This document shows, piece by piece, positions 22,820-28,516 of a stretch of 28,516 nt of DNA (positions are counted from its first letter, which is position 1; every line of letters begins with the position of its first letter). The translations under genes were made by a program, and so were the position numbers. Below the pieces are notes generated by a model. It searched no databases and was not told where the DNA came from. It saw nothing but the letters and a program-made list of their open reading frames with translations. Location: NCBI GenBank assembly GCA_001430745.1, contig KQ482021.1, forward strand, positions 704,608-733,123, written 5' to 3'. Source of the stretch: Auxenochlorella pyrenoidosa. Its lineage: Eukaryota; Chlorophyta; Trebouxiophyceae; Chlorellales; Chlorellaceae.

Positions 22820-24561
22820 ATGGCGGCCCCTGCGCTCACCCTCAGCCTGGCCTCTTGCAGCCTGGCCCGCCCTTCAGTATGCACCGCCGCTCCCCGTGCC
22901 GTGAGCGCGCGGCCACGGCTGGCCCTGCGAGTGGCGGTGGAGTCGCAACGCCGGGGGAACGCGGCAGCTGCTGCCAGCAGCCTGCTGGACGCGCCCAGCG
23001 CCGAGGAGATGGCAGCTCCCGTGGCGACGGTGAGCAGTGGAAGCAGCTGGCAGGAGGCGTGACTCAACCTGTGGCGGCGTTGGTGCCGGCTGGCGGGGGT
23101 TGACGACGGCCAGCTTCCCGCACGTTCCTCTGTGCCTGTTGCCCCACTGGCCCCCACATCAGGCCGGGCCCTTGCACAGCCCTTGGGCACCAGCCCCTGC
23201 AGCCACGCTGGCGACCCGGTCGCTGCTGCGGCGCCGGCGCTCTGTGGTGCCAGCCCAGGCTTTCGAAAAATGGACCCCCACCCCCGCCGCTGTGGACCCA
23301 CCCCTGCCTGCTCGATCCGCCACCGCAGGTGCACTCCCCTGAGGAGTTCCAGGCCATCCTCGACGGCAACAAGGACAAGATGGTGGTGCTCATGTGCAAG
23401 GCCACGCACTGCCGGCCCTGCAAGGTGGGCGCCGCCGCAGCATATGATACCGGGGGTGGGCGCGCAATCGCGCGTCATCCGCTGCACCTGCCGCCCGCAC
23501 GCCGGCTCGGCACCCCTGCCGCCCACCCGGGACTACAAAAAGCAGCAGGAAACTTGTCTAGCAAACCCTGTGGCGTGCCCAGCGAGCCTCGGCGCCGCCT
23601 GCCCTCACCGCCCACGCCCGCACGCCGTACCGATGCCCCCCCCCCCCCCCCCCCTTTCCCCTGCAGCTGTTTGCCAAGAAGTACGCAATGGCTGCGATGC
23701 AGTACAGCGACGCCGTCTTCACGCAGATCATGGGCGACGAGAGCAAGGCCAACCGCGGCATGATGATTGAGAACAAGGTAGGTGCTGCGCTCCCTGCCCG
23801 CCCCGCCCCGCCTGCCTGGACCCCCGTGCCTGCTTTGGGACACGTTTTTGGGGACACGTGCGCATGTGCGAGGAGGCGCAGCAAGGCGGGTGCTTGTGCC
23901 TTAAGCAGGGCAGTGCCTCCCAGCAGCAGCCCGGACGGGCCCAAGCGAGTCTGGCCACACCGCCGGCCCATTCTTACTCCCTGCAGCCTTGCCCCTCCCC
24001 TGCCCCCTGTGCAGGTCAAGGTGACCCCCACCTTTATCATCTACCGCAGCGGCCAGAAGGTGCACTCGCACGGCGGCATCAACGAGACCAACCTTCACCG
24101 GGTGAGGGCTTGGCTTGGCTGGACTTGACTTACATGGGCGGATCAGGGAGGCCGCACTGCTGTCACAGTGTTGCCCCCTTGCCTGCACCGGGTGAGGGAG
24201 GGAGGCCGCACTGCTGTCACACACCATGCTGTCGCAATGTGGTCCCCTTGCCTGCATCAAGGAGGGGCCAATGCCGCCTCCGCGCCGCCCTCCGGCCCCC
24301 CGCTTGATGTGTGCCTGCGCAGCCTCCAAGCGGCTGTTGCACCCCCCCCCACCCCCCCCACCCCCCCCACCCCCCCGGGGCCCTCACTGGCAGGCGTCGC
24401 AGCCAGGCACGCACTGTCTATCTCACTCTTGTCGCCCTCCCTGGCCCCCCCTCCCCTCTGCCCCGCAGTACATTGCCAAGTACCTGCAGCCCGGGGAGGC
24501 CGGCTATGGCAGCTTTGTGGAGCCAGAGGAGGCTGCTGCTGCTGCGGCCGCTGCCCGCTGA
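22820..24561 (+). CDS. Plastid thioredoxin-like protein, CRPC active site (CDSP32-related)
   Basis: Five exons, four of them ending at codon boundaries with stop in the fifth: 22820-23029, 23329-23424, 23667-23777, 24015-24101, 24469-24561 (198 aa). The first 50-60 residues are rich in Ala, Ser and Arg with few acids, like a chloroplast transit peptide. The thioredoxin domain follows: a VHSPEEF start, active site ATHCRPCK (about residues 92-99), MGDES, the cis-proline motif KVTPTF and the last helix LHRYIAKYL. The usual WCGPC reads HCRPC. VHSPEEF and MGDES recall CDSP32 of plants, but only one domain is present instead of two. It ends in a run of Ala codons. Role: thiol-disulfide exchange in the plastid; the target is unknown. 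Confidence 0.87.
23636..23654 (+). repeat. Poly-C tract in intron 2
   Basis: Nineteen consecutive C just before the exon 3 acceptor of the thioredoxin-like gene; it serves as the pyrimidine tract. A second C-rich tract with spaced A lies at 24341-24377 in intron 4. Confidence 0.9.
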
Positions 24562-25452
24562 GCCCGGCCCAGCCGGCCCCGGCCCGCGTGGCGCTGGAGG
24601 GAACCGCCGGGGCATGCTCAGCACGCACGCACCACGCACGCAGCCATAATGTATGCCTCCTTGTCCCCGCCGTCGTCAACCCTTGGTCAACCCTTGGTCA
24701 ACCCATTCGTAGCCGTCGCCGCCTGCAGCGCAGCCCCCCACCATCCAACAGCCCGCGGTCAACACTGGTCTCCCTCACTGAGTCTTCTTTCTGGCGGCGC
24801 CCGCCCCAGCCCTGCCCTCCCAGCAGGGCCCGGCGGCAGGGCAGCCGCCGCCCCTAAATCTCTTCTGTAGCCACGCACTGGACCCCGCTCTCTGCACTGC
24901 GAAGCAAATTTTATGCAGAAGCCGCCCACTCACCCCAGATGCCTGACTCCTCTCCAGCCCGGCTGGGCCTGGGCCCGCGCCCACCCCCGTTGCGGGTGCT
25001 GACATTCAGCAGCCGACAGCCATTCATGGTGCCGTCGGCTTTCCCCCGCCCTGCGCGGCCCTGGCCCCACCAGGCAGTAGCACGTACCCACCTCGCCACC
25101 CAACGACCACGATATACAAACCGCTCGCAGCTTCCTCCCGCGCACGCGTCGCTCCCTATCCCCTTGCGCCCGATGCCAGCCCTGCTTGCTTGCAGCCGCC
25201 CGCCGGCCCCCGCCAACCAACCCCCTAGCGCAGGCGGGGGCCGCTTTAGCCCCATTTGGTTTGTCTTGCTCTTCTGCCCCTTTTGCGCCTGCACAATCCC
25301 CAGATTCCCCCTCCCCGAATGCTTCTCCGCTCCCTGCGATGCCGATCCCCGCCCTCTCAACCGCTTCTGGCCTCCCCCTTTCACACGAGGGGCCTCTGTA
25401 CAACTGTTCTCTCTCCCACAGCATTGCCCTTCAGCTACCCGCCCTATCCCCA

Positions 25453-25457
25453 TGTAA
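25453..25457 (+). terminator. Possible TGTAA poly(A) signal of the thioredoxin-like gene
   Basis: First TGTAA seen after the stop at 24561, about 890 bases downstream. That would make a long 3' UTR, so the assignment is weak. The stretch 24562-25569 shows no convincing gene. Confidence 0.3.
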
Positions 25458-25569
25458 GCACAGCGCCCACAATGGCTGCAGCAAGCCGCAGTGCAAGACG
25501 AGTGCAATCATGGAATTGGAGGGGTGAAGTGCAGGGTAGGGTGCTGGCTGCCTTGAGACTTTCGAGGTG

Positions 25570-25702
25570 TTCAAGCTGAAGCTCGTTTCAAGCTGAAGCT
25601 CGTTTCAAGCTGAAGCTCGTTTCAAGCTGAAGCTCGTTTCAAGCTGAAGCCCATTTCAAGCTGAAGCTCGTTTCAAGCTGAAGCTCGTTTCAAGCTGATT
25701 CC
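25570..25702. repeat. 17-bp minisatellite, about eight copies
   Basis: The unit ttcaagctgaagctcgt starts at 25570, 25587, 25604, 25621, 25638, 25655, 25672 and 25689 (last copy partial). One copy has a CC variant. It lies 3' of the minus-strand gene ending at 25833. A 17-bp period does not suit coding sequence. Confidence 0.95.
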
Positions 25703-25808
25703 AGTGCTGCAAAGTGGGGCTGCTGCCACCACTGCAGCGTGCTGAGGCATCTCTGCCAGCGCCCCGGAGCCAGTGCCCGAGGGCCGCTGCCGCGCGCCCA
25801 CCGCCGCC

Positions 25809-25860
25809 AAACGCTCTTGAGCCTGCTGTCCTCTAAACGTTCTTGAAGCTGCTGTCCTCT
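25809..25860. repeat. 26-bp tandem duplication containing the last exon
   Basis: Units 25809-25834 and 25835-25860 differ at three positions. The modelled terminal exon (25833-25858) is one unit long, and its TAG stop spans the junction between the units. Confidence 0.85.
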
Positions 25861-27535
25861 GCAGGGCAAGGGTGGTGTGGTGGTTGGTGGTGGTGGGGTG
25901 GGGTGGGGTTGGGGGGCCGGCTGGCTGTCGAGGCCCGTGGAGCACGCACCATCCCCTGGCACCTGTGTGGGTCCGCTCTCACAGCCAGTGTCGATGTCCG
26001 GCAGCTGGCAGCCGGCCCTTGCCCCCCTCTTGCTGGCTCACCAAACTCCTCTTCCAGGCCCGAGGGCTGCATCGGCACCTTGGCGGCCTCAGCTGGGTCT
26101 GCAAGCAGTGCGGGGCAGGGGGCGGAGCGCTGAGCCCGAGGCGCCCCCAACCCTCTCGGGGCAGGGTGGGTGGGAGTGCAGGGGTGCACGGCAGCACAAG
26201 CAACTGAGCCAGCAGGCTGTGGCGCCGCGAGGCCAGCAGCCGAGGGAGCAGCCGGCAGCGCTGCTGCATGCGCACCCCAAGTTGTACTCTACTTGCAATC
26301 AAATAATTCATCGATTGATAAGCTCAAGCCTGTTCAAGCCTGAGTTGCCAGCTCTTGCTAGCGCACCTGTCTCGTTAAAGGTGGGCAGGCTGGCAGGGTC
26401 CCGCTGGTCAAGGCCTGCATCGAGACCGGCATGGCAGCCAGCTGAGCAGTGAGGTGACGGTGCAGCATGCACTGCTGCTGTGCAGGGGAGGGGTGGCTGG
26501 CCGGGCGGCGCCAGCACACCTCTGGCAACGTAGCCCGGCTAGCCGCAGCATGCGCCTCTGTGCCAGTCCCACCGCAAGGGAGCGTGACATGGAGTGTGAC
26601 AGAGGGTTGCTTGCTTCGGGACTGGACGACACGACTTCAAGGGTCCACATTCCCCTTGAACCGACTTCTCAGCCCTCTAGGAGGCCCTTCCCTGGTGGGG
26701 GCCCTAGATCGGCTCACATTCCACACACTCGCCAGCAAAACTCTCCTCCATCATAAAGCTCGGAGATGCATCACCTGAGCAGCAGGCATGCGCAGCAGGC
26801 AGTGTGGAGGGCTGCCCACACGAAGCTCAGTCTGCCGACTGGCAGAGCATGCCGCGGTGGCAGGGGGCTGAGCAGGTAGGCGGACGGGCACGGAGGCCAA
26901 ACAGGGCTGAGACCTGTCCGATCGGCTGCCCGTTCAACCAACCACCTCACCCTCTGAGGAGAGCCGGGCATTGGCCCACGAAGGGTCTGCGGGCGCGCCC
27001 GTGTGGCTGCCGCCACGGGCGCCTGCAGAGGCGGTGGCGGTGGTGGCGGGGGCAGGCACATCCGACCCGGGGCCCTGCCACGCCTCAGGCTGGGCGGCGC
27101 TGCCGGCATCCCCTATCATGTTCCCTGCAGGGTATGAGCGCAAGGCAGGCGGGCCACGCTTTAGGAAGGGGAAGGGAGGGGGTGCGGTGCTCATGGGCAT
27201 GGCACAGCCAACAGCAGCGCTCGCAGCCCCTGGCAGGCTGGGCACATGGTGGCGGCAGGCGGCGGCCATGGCCCCCGCAAACCAGCCGAGAATCCCGTGC
27301 AGCTGCTGCCTGTGGCACAGCTTGCTGGCAGGAAGCAAAACACCGGGCCTAACAGGGCTATGCGGCAACGGTCTCCCAAACCTTGGACGGCCTGGCTGAG
27401 CTTGGCAGCTGCAGCTGCTGCCACGTCCTTCAGCCCCAGCCCTGAGGAGGCAAAAGCAGCTGCAGGGGCCAGCAGCCAGCCGCTGCTGCAGGGCGCGCCA
27501 CTGCCAGAGAGGCAGCGGCAGGGAGCTCGCAGCAT
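25833..27535 (-). CDS. Unknown protein with mitochondrial-type presequence
   Basis: I do not recognise the family. Six exons join in phase 1 throughout: 27382-27535, 26951-27124, 26718-26774, 26367-26414, 26042-26098, 25833-25858 (171 aa). The N-terminus (MLRAPCRCLSGSG...) has Arg, Cys and Ser and no acids over about 35 residues, like a mitochondrial presequence. An Ala-rich amphipathic stretch LKDVAAAAAAKLSQAVQ follows. The rest is acidic and probably disordered, with FMMEESFAGECVECLDQRD and the end GLEEEFEDSSFKNV. Consistent phase over five introns supports a real gene. The first donor (AAG|GTTTGG) is weak; another phase-1 donor lies a few codons downstream. The last exon sits in a 26-bp tandem duplication. 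Confidence 0.6.
25895..25916 (+). other. G-quadruplex-capable run
   Basis: Four runs of four or more G separated by one or two T on the plus strand. On the minus strand this is the C-rich pyrimidine tract before the last exon of the unknown gene. Confidence 0.75.
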
Positions 27536-28473
27536 TGCTCTGATGTTAGGATTCAGCGGCGTCGGGAGGGAGGGACTGACTGAGATTGAACAAGCGCCAG
27601 AGCTGATTCCACCCGCCTTCCACTTTCCTCACCCAGCGCCAGCCCGGGGGGCGCAGCGGCTGTACTTTGCAGGTTTGCAAGGCAGGATTGGCATGCGCTG
27701 CAATGGGCTGCACGTGCTCGGAAGGAGAGAAAACGGGGGAAAAGAGAGGAAGAGAGGTAGAAAACAGGAGTTGATGTCGACAGCTTGAGGATGGCAGTGT
27801 TCGTTGAGGACAGGGGGCGCCTGCTGGGAAGGCCCAGCAGCGAGACAGGGTGGGGATCAATGCTTGAACAGGATGAGGTCGTTGAGGATGCAGTCGGTTG
27901 AAAAATTTCCAACTGGTGTCGTTTGCATGACATGACAGGCGAGTGTGCATAATATTGATGTCATTGCGGGGGCACCCGCAGCAGCGAGGCGCAGCTGCAA
28001 GGAATGCCGCTGCTAGAGCAGGCGGCGCGGCTGGGCTGCCGCACTCGCTCCCAGTAGCGGCACACGCTGCCCGCCGCGCGCGCCGCGCACGTGGCGTGCC
28101 CCGCCACGCAGCGGTGCGCCGGCGCAACGAGTGCCGCCACAGTGCCGTTGCTTCTGCCAAACACTCGTGGGGGCCACACCCCCGAACCTGCTATACTGCT
28201 GCTTGCAGAGCAGCCGCAGGGGACCCCGGTGCCGGCGCACGTTGGCCGAGCTAGCCATGACTGGCACACCGCCGCGCTGCCGGTCGGAAGTCTGCGGCTG
28301 CCGCCGCGGCGTGCCTGCGTGGCGGCAGGGCGGGGTGCAGGGCAGCAGGGGACGGTTGGTGTGGCGCGCAGGTGGGCTGCACGTTGCCGGGGCCGTGCCA
28401 AAGACCAGGCAATGCATGACTGGGCTGGAAAGCAGATACAGAACGGGGTAGGAGGTCGCAAGTGCAGCCCCAC
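27536..28473. other. No confident gene
   Basis: The part next to 27535 must hold the 5' leader and promoter of the unknown minus-strand gene. Beyond it several GC-rich open frames exist on both strands, but none shows a family match, a good ATG and consistent splice sites together. Confidence 0.4.
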
Positions 28474-28516
28474 CTGATTTGCAAGAGCGGCCAGCTCTGA
28501 GCAGAAGGCATTCCCC
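28474..28516 (-). CDS. Possible exon of a gene cut by the right edge
   Basis: The minus strand reads NAFCSELAALANQ in one open frame and ends at a donor-like CAG|GTGGGG, which fits the local intron style. The stretch is too short to identify. Where it would continue to the left is unclear: an acceptor near 28310 is possible in more than one phase. Confidence 0.2.

Noticed and set aside
25570..25702. CRISPR array
   Set aside because: The 17-bp units abut without spacers, so this is a minisatellite; the host is also eukaryotic.
25690..25962. Alternative C-terminus QQLQERLEDSRLKSVWRRW for the unknown gene
   Set aside because: It needs a different phase from the preceding exon. The chosen end EEEFEDSSFKNV keeps phase without an extra exon. 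Not fully excluded.
27546..28160. 204-codon minus-strand frame
   Set aside because: It starts at TTG, has no family match and looks like GC-rich noncoding sequence.

Overview
The window looks like nuclear DNA of a green alga, most likely a trebouxiophyte of the Chlorella/Micractinium type. The DNA is GC-rich. Every gene is cut by many short introns with GTG-type donors and a CTGCAG-like acceptor, TGTAA poly(A)-like signals occur, and the products are plant/algal (SQD1, ureidoglycolate amidohydrolase, AP2, mitochondrial TatB, plastid thioredoxin-like). The species is an inference. I built all gene models by hand from splice signals, phase continuity and remembered protein families; none was tested by alignment or RNA.

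Layout, left to right. (1) 1-1928 (+): last seven exons of SQD1, UDP-sulfoquinovose synthase, truncated by the left edge. (2) 2722-7104 (-): complete 14-exon ureidoglycolate amidohydrolase (455 aa) with an N-terminal signal peptide. (3) 7940-16108 (-): a 24-exon reading frame (1042 aa) with two N-terminal AP2 domains and a long C-terminal part I do not recognise; it may instead be two adjacent genes. (4) 16265-19711 (+): nine-exon ribokinase (306 aa), divergent from the AP2 gene across about 156 bp, with an assembly gap in intron 4. (5) 20053-22525 (-): plant-type mitochondrial TatB with a very long Ala/Gln-rich tail (434 aa). (6) 22820-24561 (+): plastid thioredoxin-like protein with a CRPC active site, divergent from TatB. 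(7) 24562-25832: no gene seen; holds a 17-bp minisatellite. (8) 25833-27535 (-): a 171-aa protein of unknown function with a mitochondrial-type presequence. (9) 27536-28516: no confident gene; perhaps one exon of a minus-strand gene running off the right edge.

Ureidoglycolate amidohydrolase and ribokinase both act on products of purine nucleoside breakdown (the ureide nitrogen and the ribose), and they flank the AP2-domain gene; coordinated control is only a hypothesis. The most unusual structural signal is that exon ends with their splice sites, and sequences around stop codons, are repeatedly duplicated in tandem a few tens of bases away, in five of the seven genes. Four of about 65 modelled introns also appear to use GC donors. 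Two perfect hairpins lie in the AP2 pre-mRNA, one of them built from an exon and an inverted copy of it in the preceding intron.
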